From NCBI GenBank assembly GCA_009773355.1, contig WRPG01000009.1, positions 28,820-92,819 of the forward strand: a stretch of DNA of 64,000 nt. Reading direction: 5' to 3'. Positions 9,027-18,900 of this stretch are shown one piece after another (position 1 is the stretch's first letter; each line of letters starts with the position of its first letter). This DNA is from Limisphaerales bacterium (GTDB lineage Bacteria; Verrucomicrobiota; Verrucomicrobiia; Limisphaerales; SXTU01). The translations under genes and the position numbers were made by a program. The notes beneath the pieces were generated by a model, which worked only from the letters and a program-made list of their open reading frames with translations, searched no databases and was not told the DNA's origin.

Positions 9027-12000
9027 TCACGGAATGATAAACGGTTCGAATTTGTTTCTTGGCTGACAGCAATCAATAGTGCCCCTAATTGTCCATCTCC
9101 CATAAATCACCTCTCGAGAAGGTCCAACCAAAAGCTCAGCCGCAAATTGTGAGGCAGGTGTGTGGGTGTATTTTATCTCTGCCCCCTGCTTGTCCACCAA
9201 TGCAATTCTTGCTTCGTATTGCATACGCCCTTCTACAGTGGGTTTCAAAAAATAAAAGTTGTCGAGTCTAAACTGATACCATCCCAACCAAAGCATTGAC
9301 TCCCACATTCCTTGTTGAGGATCTCCCAATTCTGCCTCTGATTGTCCGGCCGGCCCAACCCATTGTGGCCCAACGAAAAAATCATCTATTTTAGCAAGGT
9401 CGCCACCGGGGCAAAGACGATCCTTCTGAGCTTGCACTTTGTCATTGAAATATTTCTTTGCCGCTGCGATGGAATTTGGCCGATTCCTATCAAACCATTC
9501 AGTGTCGTCCCATTCGTTTTTTATTTTTGAAAGTGGACGGCGAAATAACCAACTAGTCATACTCCGACCTGCAGAAAATGGCATCATCGGGTTTAAAGCA
9601 GAAGGTTTTGGCATTCCATGTGGAGCCATCCATCTGCCGTTTGGATCATAATAGACTCCCATGGATTCGCGTCCATCAGTATCCACAAAGTTCACGGGAT
9701 TGTTATCAGAAAATCCATAGAGATTGGGTCCTCCCCATTCATGAATCGGGTCGCGAGATAGCCATCTCCCCTTATCCGTGTCATAGTAGCGGTATCCGTA
9801 GTAAACCAGCCCGGTCTCGTCATCGGTGTATTTGGTGGAGAAGCGGAAGGGGTTCAGGCCCGCCATCGGCCCGTTCATGCGTATCGGCTCGCCAAACGGC
9901 CCGTATTCATACCAGGCCGCCACCGTGCCCGCCACGCCGTCCAGCAGCGCCATCACGTTCCCATTCCCATCATGATGCACAAAATACGGCTTGTTGTGCA
10001 CCGTGGAGCCTGTGCCGGTGGAGGCATGCTGGTAAACCAGCAGCAGCCCCCCCACCCCGCCTGCCCCCTGCAACGTGCCGCTCAGGTCCAGCCCCCACGC
10101 GTAGCTCCGCTGTAAGTTGTTCGCCCCGTCATATTCCGCCAGGAGATTCCACCCGTCATACACATACCGCCGCTCTTTGACGAGCGTGGTCACCCCGGCA
10201 ACCTTGTGATAGACCTTCTTGACAATCCTGCGCCCAAAAAAGTCGTAAGAGAACTGAATGGTCAGGTCGGGCAGATTCGCCACGACCTGCTGCGAGGGCG
10301 GCACCAGGTCCATCCGCGTGGTCATCGAAATCAACCGGCCTTCGGAATCCCATTGGTAATACCAACGGTCGTCATACATCACATTGCCTTCGGCATCATG
10401 GGTGGGGCTGATGTCGGTATAGCTCGCCGGGATCAATTTGAATCCGGCGAAGCTGTTTGCCGCCAACCCTGAGCCTTGCGGCATGAGGCCATCATACTTC
10501 ACCGTGATCGGGACATACTGCGGTCGGTTGTCGGCACGCGGAAACTCAAGGAGCTTTCTGAAATAGTTGCCCTGCCAGATGATTCCGTCCCGCGATCCAT
10601 TGATGGCTATGGCAGTGTTCTCCGCAACGGCTTCACCCGTGATGTTCACAAACCGGGGATAAGTCCGTGCTTCCGGCTGGTTCAAATCGTTGGCCTGCGA
10701 TTCACCGCCAAAGCCATAATTGACGATCTTAAGGTCGCCCCCGGCGGCATCTCCGCCGAACTTGTTCCATCGCCGGTTGCCAATGTCATCAAATTCAAAT
10801 TCGAACTGCTGCCCGCCAACGAGCTCCGGCGTTGTCCCGATGGTGAAGTAGCGCTTGGCGGAGGTGAGCTGGCCGAGCGTGTCGTAGTCATATTTCCAGG
10901 CGTTCGTGCGGCTCACCGGGCTGGGGCCGGACCATGATTCGTTAATCGGCGGCGCAACCTGCGGCTTGACGTCCATCTGCCTTCTTTGATTCGCCGTGTT
11001 GTAGTGATAGGAAAAGTTCGCCAGCCGTGCCGGGGCTCCCAGTTGGGTGGGTGCAGCTGGATGAGGATAGGACGGCAACACTGAATGCTCAACGGCAGTT
11101 AGACGACTGAGCTTGTCATAAACGCGCTTCGTCCGTGCATGGCCGGTGTTGTCGGCGTAAAAAGTAACCGTATCAACCTGTGGCCGATTCGGAACATACG
11201 CATAGTCTGCTCTCGCGTTGTTCAAGGTGACCCGGCGCAGCCGGGAACTGGAATCATAGTTGTAGTCAACCGAGACGTCAGTCGAAGTGACGCCGTTGAC
11301 AGTGCGCTTCGCGGCCACATCATCCAAACGAGACAGACTGTCAAAACTCTTCGCAACCGAAAATCCATTCAACGGCCCGCCACTGTAAGATTCCTTCGTC
11401 ATTTGTGCGCCATCGTTGTATTCCCGATTGATGGTCATGTCGCCTTGGACGATCTTCACCAACCGACCCAAGCGGTCAAAATCCAAGTCCGCCGTCGGGG
11501 CCGGGAGGGTGCTGCCGCCCAAACCGGTGCTGACAATCGTGTCTATTTGGCCGATCTGGTCGTAGGTGTAGGTGGTGGTGATCCCAGAGGCGTTTTGGCG
11601 CTTCTTCAAACGCCCGGCAGCGGTGTATTCGGGATACTGGATGCTTCCCTGGAATTCGCCCACCGCAGGGTATCGCTTTTCCGTGAGAAAGCCACGGGCT
11701 GCATCGTAATTCCACGTCGTGACAGCTTCGGTCGCCACCGCCCCGTTACCAACAGACTTCCTCCTGGTGGCCATGGTGCGCATGCGTCCCTGAGGATCGT
11801 AGGTGTAGGTCACCCAGTAGGTTCGCGCACCAGATGTGCCGTGAATCTCCCCGGTCTGATAATAGTCCGTTGACGTAGTCGTTGCATCAGGATGCTGAAC
11901 AGTTACCGTCCGTCCAAATGGATCGTAAGTATAGGTTGTGACCTGCGCAGCTTCTCCTGCGGCCGCAGGAGGTGCCGCGACCGTCTGTATCTGGTCGGTG

Positions 12001-15000
12001 TCGTAGTAGGTGAAGGTGTAGGTGCGGCTGTCGTTGCCATCAACGCCAGTCTCGACGATGGATTTGACGCGGCCGTGTGCATCCCCCGTATAGACGTAGC
12101 TGGCCTCCTCAATAATTGCCCCGTCCTTGTCGTAGCTGGTGGCCTTCATCAAACGGCCGTTTTCATAGCGCGCCTCCCGATACGATAAATCAGCGTTGAA
12201 TACCTTGTCCGTGCGGACAGTGATTCCGCCGGCAACGGAATACGCCGTTTCGGTCTTCCCGACCTCTTTGCCATCTACCGTCGTCCATGACCTAAGGCCA
12301 TCCGTAGTAGTTTCCACGGTCTTCAAAACGGTTTCCGTCGCGTTGTCAGCCGTCTTGTAACCGATGGTTTTGGTCCGCACCACATCGTAAGCCTGCTGTC
12401 CAACGGTTTTTACTTGGACGTCCCTCAATGTCTTGACCACTCGATCCTTGCCATTCAGCTCAATGGCGTCGTTCCGGTTAGTATCCAAGGCAACCATCTC
12501 CACTTCGCCCAATGAATTGTAAGCGTAAAGCGTTCTGACCAAGTCGGGATCAACTTCCTTCTCCAAACCTTTTGCATTGTAGAGGTATTGATGAGCCACC
12601 GTGGTGTTGGCTGTGGCACCCGGAAAAACAACCTTCTTGACCCTCCCGGCAAGGTCGTAATAGCGCTTGGTCCACTCCGTTGCGGCCGGCGGATCCCCTT
12701 CCCCAAGCTTGATCTCTTTGACGAAATATCCGTCGGCATCGACGCCATACTCATACTCCAGTGGATGAGCCGCTCCACCCTCCACTTTCCAGAGTGTTCC
12801 GTCTTGGTTGAAGATTTCGGTGCGCGGGACAGTTGAAACAATGCCACTTCCGGTGATGGGCTGGCTTCTTGTAACCATCAATCCCGCATTGGGATACAGC
12901 TCCCGCTTAAAGCTGTAACGATGGTTCAGACCCGGAGTTGCATCATCGCGCTGGAAATACTTCTCAGTCACCTCGTCAGCCGAATTGTAACTCGCTTGCT
13001 CCAGGAGAATGATGGAGCCACCTGAGCCATGCCGGGTGATTTTGCTGATGCGTCCGGCAGCATCGTAGTGGTTCATGGTCGAAACGCCGTCTATGATGCG
13101 CGTCGTGATCGTCAATCGTTTCAAAGCGTCATATGCATAGTGCGTTGCAGCCCCATTTATGTCGGTTTCAGATTCCAGGCCGCAGCAGCCGTATTGCCGA
13201 GTCGCCGAACGTCCGTTCAGGTAAGTGACTACTTCCGTGTATTCAGCGGGCCAGTTGTAGTTCTCCTGACTTAGCGCCTCTGAAGTCTCGATATCGGTGA
13301 CCTTAACCTCAACCACCTTCCCTTGTGAATCGGTTACAGTGCGGGTTACCGTTCCTCCGGTGAACTGCCATCCACTCGGAAAGAGTGGATTCGCAGCTCC
13401 ACTATTTTGCTCTACGATCTTGTTTCCGTTGCCCTGCGTCGAATAGTCGTAGGCATCTACTGTTCCATTTGGATGCTGGACGCTGATTGGCTCGCCATCA
13501 TGGTCACCCCCAAAATGCAGCTTGGAGATCGTCACGAGATTCGCCGAAGCGGACTCAAGGGCCCCCGGCTCCGTGCAAACCGATTCCGTGACTGTCCGAA
13601 CATTGCCGACCACTTGATTCCGGTAGTAGCTGCGGTTCAAGGTAGTGGTGCCGATTTTGGTCTCGGATAGAATAAGGCGGACGCCGAGCTGCGGATCGTA
13701 GGTGTAGGTCGTTACGCGATTCTCAGCTTCCGGTGTTGAGGCGGCGTTGTTTTGGAATTGAGCGATCCGCTTGGTAAGGAGACCTTGGCTGTTGTAGGAA
13801 GGAAACTGCTCCCATCTGCCCGATGGCAGCGTGACCTGCTTGAGCAATCCGTAATTGTCTGGCTCCATGTCGTCGGAGTGATACTCGAAAAGCGTCGTCT
13901 GGATGAAGCTGTTCGTCAGCGTCGAAGCCGGAGCCACGGCGGAAGCGGGGCTGCGCACCTCTTTCAGCAGTTCCTCGCCCCACGGAAAAAAGCGATACGT
14001 CAGCGTGCGCTCGGAGAAAACCACGCCATTGACATCGGTCATCAAGTGGCGCTCGACACGCTCCTGATAGCTGGTGGTGTCAACAACTGTGGTCTGGGGT
14101 TTCTTCAAAACCGCAAGCTTGTCGAAGACAATGGCTCCCGGGTCCGTTCCGCTCTTCCGGGTCCGCTGCCATCCGGCTTCCCCGGTAGTTGTGTCTGATA
14201 CCCATTGCCACTCGGTGACCAGCACCGCGCCCCCCTCATTAACCTTGACGCGCAGTTGATCGAACTTCGTCAGGGGGTTGCTGATGTTGACCACTTCGAC
14301 GCTCTTGAACGCGGGTCCGCTCACATCATACTTGCCAGCCGTGGAGTTAAACGCACCGAGAGCGCTCCCTTTGTAAAAATTGACGGCGTATCCGTTGGCC
14401 ATGGGTGCAAAGTTCAAAACCAGTTTCGGCGTTGATACGCTGGGAGAAACGACCTGCTGAACCGGCCCAGGCGTCTGCCCCGGAGTCAGGGAGACATACA
14501 CGCTGTCAACCTTTTGGACACTCACTCCGTCGAGACTGCTGGCCCGCAGGCTTGGTCCCGGCTCGTTCATGGTCACCTGACCGGCGGAATTCTCTCCATC
14601 AATCGTGCCCAGATCGATGGAAAACGAGGGTGTTGAACCAAACGGAGGGCCACCCGAAGGGCCGCTGCCTGAGGAGCCGCCGCCACCACCACCACCACCA
14701 CTACCGCCCATCCCTCCCGGCGAGCAGCGCCCCGCGCACCCGCCCCCGCAGCAGTCCACATCATCGGGGGAGAGATCATAGTCCGGTTTGAAGACGGCAA
14801 CGCTGTCCAAAAGTCGCCATTCTGAAGTCTTGTCATTATTGACAAGGTCAGGAACTCCTGCCGCAAAACTTGGCTGACCATCCGCTAGTTTCGGCGATTC
14901 ATATATGCCAAAGGCTGTGCTAGCCTGCCATAGTTGCAATGTCCCAAGTTTGCTCAATTGTTGGACAAGTGGATTCGGCTTCAGCGGCTGGTTGAGATCA

Positions 15001-15884
15001 GGCGCGCCGCGCACATTGGATACATTTACAAACAATCGTATCTCACCAGCCAAACCATTCAAGTCGACGCGCAGACGACCTCGGACTGAATGGGCGAAGG
15101 CCGAGTAATATTTTGTCAACACACCATTGGCGTCATTCTGCTCATAGGCATATGAATAATCATATTGTCCAATGGTTGAGTGAAAACCATCTGGCTCGTA
15201 GAATTGCCATTGTGCCCATGAGTTATTATTGTCATTCCAATCCGCAATTGCCGAGGCGACTGCGGCACCATGGCTTGTCAATGGGTCCGGACTGGTGGTC
15301 ACTCCACTACGGTAATGCGTTCCAAGCGCAGAATTTTCCGCATCTACAGGCGTTGTGCCGATTGACAAGTATTGCAACCGCTTGATATAGCCACGTAATT
15401 CCCTCAAAATGCGAAGGAAATTATCCGTCGCGATAAGGGAACTGTCGGCAACCGGCTTCGGAAAATCACTCGCACTGAAATACGTGACAGAAGTCAAGCC
15501 TTGGATGTTTTCAATCCCATCCGAAGTATTAACAAATGAACTGATGATACTGTCATTATAGAAGGCATTGTAAAGCGCGGCGACCACAATCACACCCATT
15601 TCCGGATCCTTCTCGACGTCGCCGTAGAAGCCATCCTTGGGAAAGCGCGGGGCGGGGCGATGTCGGCAAGCAGGCCAGGCGACATACTGCGAAGGATCAC
15701 CATTGAGGACATGAAGCTGATGATACCGCGCCTGATAATCCCGCAGTGTCTTTTCAAGCTGATGCTGACCGGCGCCTTTCGCATCAAAAGCAGCAAGCAA
15801 AACTGACGCCCAAATTAAGGCCCCGCAGAAGAAGTGCGCTCGGGCTAAAAGTGTCAAAACTATGATATTAACCATTGTTTTCAT
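9027..15884 (-). CDS. Large secreted RHS/YD-repeat protein with variable C-terminal tip
   Basis: The protein has 2,285 residues and starts MKTMVNIIVL with a hydrophobic signal segment (about 5-37). The N-terminal third is unassigned. It includes a Cys-rich patch (DCCGGGCAGRC) followed by a polyglycine linker at about 375-415. From about 650 to 2,060 there are dozens of YD repeats (YDxxGRL, YDPxGR, YNxxGxL types). The RHS core ends with the conserved stretch GLVYYGYRYYDTDKGRWLSRDP and then NLYGFSDNNPVNFVDTDGRE at about 2,045-2,075. The last ~210 residues after this are not RHS-like and are encoded by AT-richer DNA. In RHS toxins this tip is the toxin domain, but I do not recognise the tip or see a catalytic motif. 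It is probably co-transcribed with the giant gene upstream (106-bp gap) and the membrane protein downstream (14-bp gap). Confidence 0.9.
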   Translation of the reverse strand: MKTMVNIIVLTLLARAHFFCGALIWASVLLAAFDAKGAGQHQLEKTLRDYQARYHQLHVLNGDPSQYVAWPACRHRPAPRFPKDGFYGDVEKDPEMGVIVVAALYNAFYNDSIISSFVNTSDGIENIQGLTSVTYFSASDFPKPVADSSLIATDNFLRILRELRGYIKRLQYLSIGTTPVDAENSALGTHYRSGVTTSPDPLTSHGAAVASAIADWNDNNNSWAQWQFYEPDGFHSTIGQYDYSYAYEQNDANGVLTKYYSAFAHSVRGRLRVDLNGLAGEIRLFVNVSNVRGAPDLNQPLKPNPLVQQLSKLGTLQLWQASTAFGIYESPKLADGQPSFAAGVPDLVNNDKTSEWRLLDSVAVFKPDYDLSPDDVDCCGGGCAGRCSPGGMGGSGGGGGGGGSSGSGPSGGPPFGSTPSFSIDLGTIDGENSAGQVTMNEPGPSLRASSLDGVSVQKVDSVYVSLTPGQTPGPVQQVVSPSVSTPKLVLNFAPMANGYAVNFYKGSALGAFNSTAGKYDVSGPAFKSVEVVNISNPLTKFDQLRVKVNEGGAVLVTEWQWVSDTTTGEAGWQRTRKSGTDPGAIVFDKLAVLKKPQTTVVDTTSYQERVERHLMTDVNGVVFSERTLTYRFFPWGEELLKEVRSPASAVAPASTLTNSFIQTTLFEYHSDDMEPDNYGLLKQVTLPSGRWEQFPSYNSQGLLTKRIAQFQNNAASTPEAENRVTTYTYDPQLGVRLILSETKIGTTTLNRSYYRNQVVGNVRTVTESVCTEPGALESASANLVTISKLHFGGDHDGEPISVQHPNGTVDAYDYSTQGNGNKIVEQNSGAANPLFPSGWQFTGGTVTRTVTDSQGKVVEVKVTDIETSEALSQENYNWPAEYTEVVTYLNGRSATRQYGCCGLESETDINGAATHYAYDALKRLTITTRIIDGVSTMNHYDAAGRISKITRHGSGGSIILLEQASYNSADEVTEKYFQRDDATPGLNHRYSFKRELYPNAGLMVTRSQPITGSGIVSTVPRTEIFNQDGTLWKVEGGAAHPLEYEYGVDADGYFVKEIKLGEGDPPAATEWTKRYYDLAGRVKKVVFPGATANTTVAHQYLYNAKGLEKEVDPDLVRTLYAYNSLGEVEMVALDTNRNDAIELNGKDRVVKTLRDVQVKTVGQQAYDVVRTKTIGYKTADNATETVLKTVETTTDGLRSWTTVDGKEVGKTETAYSVAGGITVRTDKVFNADLSYREARYENGRLMKATSYDKDGAIIEEASYVYTGDAHGRVKSIVETGVDGNDSRTYTFTYYDTDQIQTVAAPPAAAGEAAQVTTYTYDPFGRTVTVQHPDATTTSTDYYQTGEIHGTSGARTYWVTYTYDPQGRMRTMATRRKSVGNGAVATEAVTTWNYDAARGFLTEKRYPAVGEFQGSIQYPEYTAAGRLKKRQNASGITTTYTYDQIGQIDTIVSTGLGGSTLPAPTADLDFDRLGRLVKIVQGDMTINREYNDGAQMTKESYSGGPLNGFSVAKSFDSLSRLDDVAAKRTVNGVTSTDVSVDYNYDSSSRLRRVTLNNARADYAYVPNRPQVDTVTFYADNTGHARTKRVYDKLSRLTAVEHSVLPSYPHPAAPTQLGAPARLANFSYHYNTANQRRQMDVKPQVAPPINESWSGPSPVSRTNAWKYDYDTLGQLTSAKRYFTIGTTPELVGGQQFEFEFDDIGNRRWNKFGGDAAGGDLKIVNYGFGGESQANDLNQPEARTYPRFVNITGEAVAENTAIAINGSRDGIIWQGNYFRKLLEFPRADNRPQYVPITVKYDGLMPQGSGLAANSFAGFKLIPASYTDISPTHDAEGNVMYDDRWYYQWDSEGRLISMTTRMDLVPPSQQVVANLPDLTIQFSYDFFGRRIVKKVYHKVAGVTTLVKERRYVYDGWNLLAEYDGANNLQRSYAWGLDLSGTLQGAGGVGGLLLVYQHASTGTGSTVHNKPYFVHHDGNGNVMALLDGVAGTVAAWYEYGPFGEPIRMNGPMAGLNPFRFSTKYTDDETGLVYYGYRYYDTDKGRWLSRDPIHEWGGPNLYGFSDNNPVNFVDTDGRESMGVYYDPNGRWMAPHGMPKPSALNPMMPFSAGRSMTSWLFRRPLSKIKNEWDDTEWFDRNRPNSIAAAKKYFNDKVQAQKDRLCPGGDLAKIDDFFVGPQWVGPAGQSEAELGDPQQGMWESMLWLGWYQFRLDNFYFLKPTVEGRMQYEARIALVDKQGAEIKYTHTPASQFAAELLVGPSREVIYGRWTIRGTIDCCQPRNKFEPFIIP

Positions 15885-15990
15885 ATTGAATTAAATCCGA
15901 CACGGCCGCGCTAGTTAAAGTTTTCCTTGTCCTACTGTAGGTTTTCATCTAGCAGATACTCACATTGCTTTGCAAAACTACACCGGCAAG

Positions 15991-18900
15991 TTACCGATCG
16001 ACCCCTGGCGCACGATTTGGACGACCTCTGCCGCTTCCAACACCCCACGGATCTTCCAGGGGGGTAAACAGTATGATGTATTGAGGTTCCGGATATACTG
16101 CGGGGGTAACTGAAGATGAAGGCGACGACCACGATGAAGACATCAAATACTCCACACCATCATCTAAACCATCCCCGTCTGAATCAATGAGCGACGGATT
16201 CGTCCCAAAGAGAGCTTCCTGATAGTTGGAGAGACCATCTCCATCACTGTCATACGGAGAATTTGTCAACAAGCTTGCAGAAACCTCCGCCTCAGTCAGT
16301 GGATAATTGTAGGTTTCAAGCTCATCGAACTGTCCGCCAGCCCAATTGGCGCCCTCCCAATCGCTGCCCACCCGGAACCCGGTGGCTGCACGAACCCCAA
16401 TCTCCGGCCAGGCGGAGATGCCATATCCCTCCGTGACGGCGGCCACGCCATCAAGGTAGAGCTGCGAATTGGTGGGGGTGTAGGTGAGGCAGACGAGGTG
16501 CCATTGATTGGACTGCCAACCTATCGGACGCGTGAAATATACAGCCGGAGATTGCCCCGAACCCTGCGCCTCAAAGGTGAGCTGCGTCCCATTGGTGTCG
16601 GTGTAAAGCGACCACCACTCATTGGTGGACTCCGGAATCCGCCGGCCCACCTCGATGAGCCGGGCCTCGCAGCCCGGGCCCGTTCCACCGGAGGTGGTGC
16701 TGGCCCAGTTGGGCTTGAACCAGAAGCAGATGCTCCCGCTCCGGAGGTTGAGGTTCGCGCGACCATTGGTTTCCTCGCAGCGGTAGGCCAGTTGAGCGAT
16801 GTTCGTGCCCGTGATGAGCAGGGCTTTCGTGTTCCAACTGGTTGCCAGACTGGTGTTGGTCTGGAAGAGTGGCGACTGTCCCTGCGCCCCGGTGTAGCCG
16901 GCATCAAAGTGCCAAGTAGCCAGTTTCACCGGCAGCACACTGTCCGGATTGACCGAATCAGTGCCGTCCGCCAGCTCCTGCGCATCGTTGCGCCCGTCGT
17001 AATCGCTGTCCACCAGCGCCATGCTGGCGAGGGCATTGGTGTAGGCCTGACCGACTGCGGCGGCACTGAGCGGATAGTTGTAGGTTTCCAGCTCGTCGAA
17101 GACGCCATCGGCGGACTGGCCGCCCTCGGCGGCATCGCCCATGAGCAGTCCGTAGCTCTGGCGGGTGGCAGCATCCGGATAGAGGCTCACGCCGGCACCG
17201 TTGGTCGCGATCTGGCCGTTCACATACAGGGCCGAGCCGGTCGGCGAATAGGCAAGCGCAAGGTGATACCACCGGTTCGACTGCCACTGGATCGGCGCGC
17301 TCAGGAAGGTGGCGGCCTCGCCGTTGGTCTGGGCGGAGAAGGTCAGCAAGTTGCCCTGGGCATTGAGACTGACGCCCCACCAACAGGCCAGCAGATTGGT
17401 GTCCCGGGAGCCGAGCGAGAACAGCTGGCCCTCATGGCCGGGGCCGCCCTCGGGATTGGCCGCCGAGGCGGTGTCCCAGTCGGGCTTGAACCAGAAGCTG
17501 ACCGTTCCCTTGCGGCAGTTGATGTTGGCAATGCCATCGGCCTCGGTCTCGTAGTAGCCGAGCACGCCATACCCATACATCGTGGCGTTGATCCGCACGC
17601 CGTTGGTCCGCATGGTCGGGATGGCCTGGGCATAGGGCATCCACGGCCACTGTCCGCGATCTCCCACCCATTGCCATTCATCATTGAAGGACCAGTAGCC
17701 CAGCCGCAGCGGGGGCACGCTGTCGGGGTTGAGCGGGTCGGAACCATTCTGAAGCTCCGCCGCATCGCTCAGGCCGTCGTAATCGCTGTCCACGAGGCTG
17801 GCCGCCTGCAACTGGGCGGCGTAGTCCTGAGCCACCTGATTGGTGTCCATCGGGTAGTTGAAGGTCTCCAGATTGTCGAACCACCCCCCGGCCAAGCGGC
17901 CACCGAGATGATCGCCGCCGAGGTGGATGCCGTAGGCCCGACGCACGCCCAAGTCCGGATAGCACATCGCGTTGGTCTGGGTGGCGAGGAGCTGGGCATC
18001 GACGAACAGATCCTGGTTGGTCGGGCCGTAGCTCAGGACAACCTGATGCCAAACACCCGACTGCCAGGAGACGGGCACGCTGAACGACGTGGTGTTCGTG
18101 GTGAGGCTGTTCGACCGGGACAGGAACCCGAGCGTGTTGCCATCCGCCGAGACGAAAACGCGCCACACGCCAAAGTCCGTGCTGGCATCATCGGCACCGA
18201 CCTCGACGAGGGAGGCCTCGACGCCCGGACCGGCACCGCCCGCCGAGGCGCTGGCCCAGTTCGGCCGGAACCAGAAGCGGACGGTCCCGTTGCGCAGGTT
18301 GATGTTCGGGTTGCCATCCTCCTCCGCGTCACGGTAGGCGAGCCGCGTCGCAACGGCCCCGCCGGCGACCGAAAGCGCGCTGCCATCCCAGCTCAACACG
18401 CTTTCGAGGTTGGTGGCCACCAGCGGCGCGAACTCCGTGCCATACCAGTAGTTCCAGCCCCAGTCGTGGTTCACGACCCAGTTGGTGTCACTGAACTGCC
18501 AATAGGCCAGCCGCACCGGATATGTGCTCGCGGCGTCGGCGGGATCGGTGCCATACCAATACATTTCCGCCTGGTCGGGAATGCCGTCGTAGTCACTGTC
18601 GAGCTTCGCCAGGTGAACCGCCTCCTGGGTGAAGCGGGTGTAAACCGCGTCGGCATCCAGGGGATGATTGTAGGTTTCAACCAGCTCGAAGCTGCCCTGC
18701 GCCTGTTGGCCGCCGAACCGGTCGCTCCCGAGGCTGAAGCCGTGCGCATGCCGCACGGCGAAGTCCGGGTAGCCATCCACGCCGCTGTCCCCCTCCGCCA
18801 GAAGGGAGCCGTTCCCGTAGAGCAGGATGTTCGTCGGGCTGTAGGTCAGGGTGAACTGCATCCACCCGCCGTAGCTGTAGCTCGACCAGGTCGGCATCCA

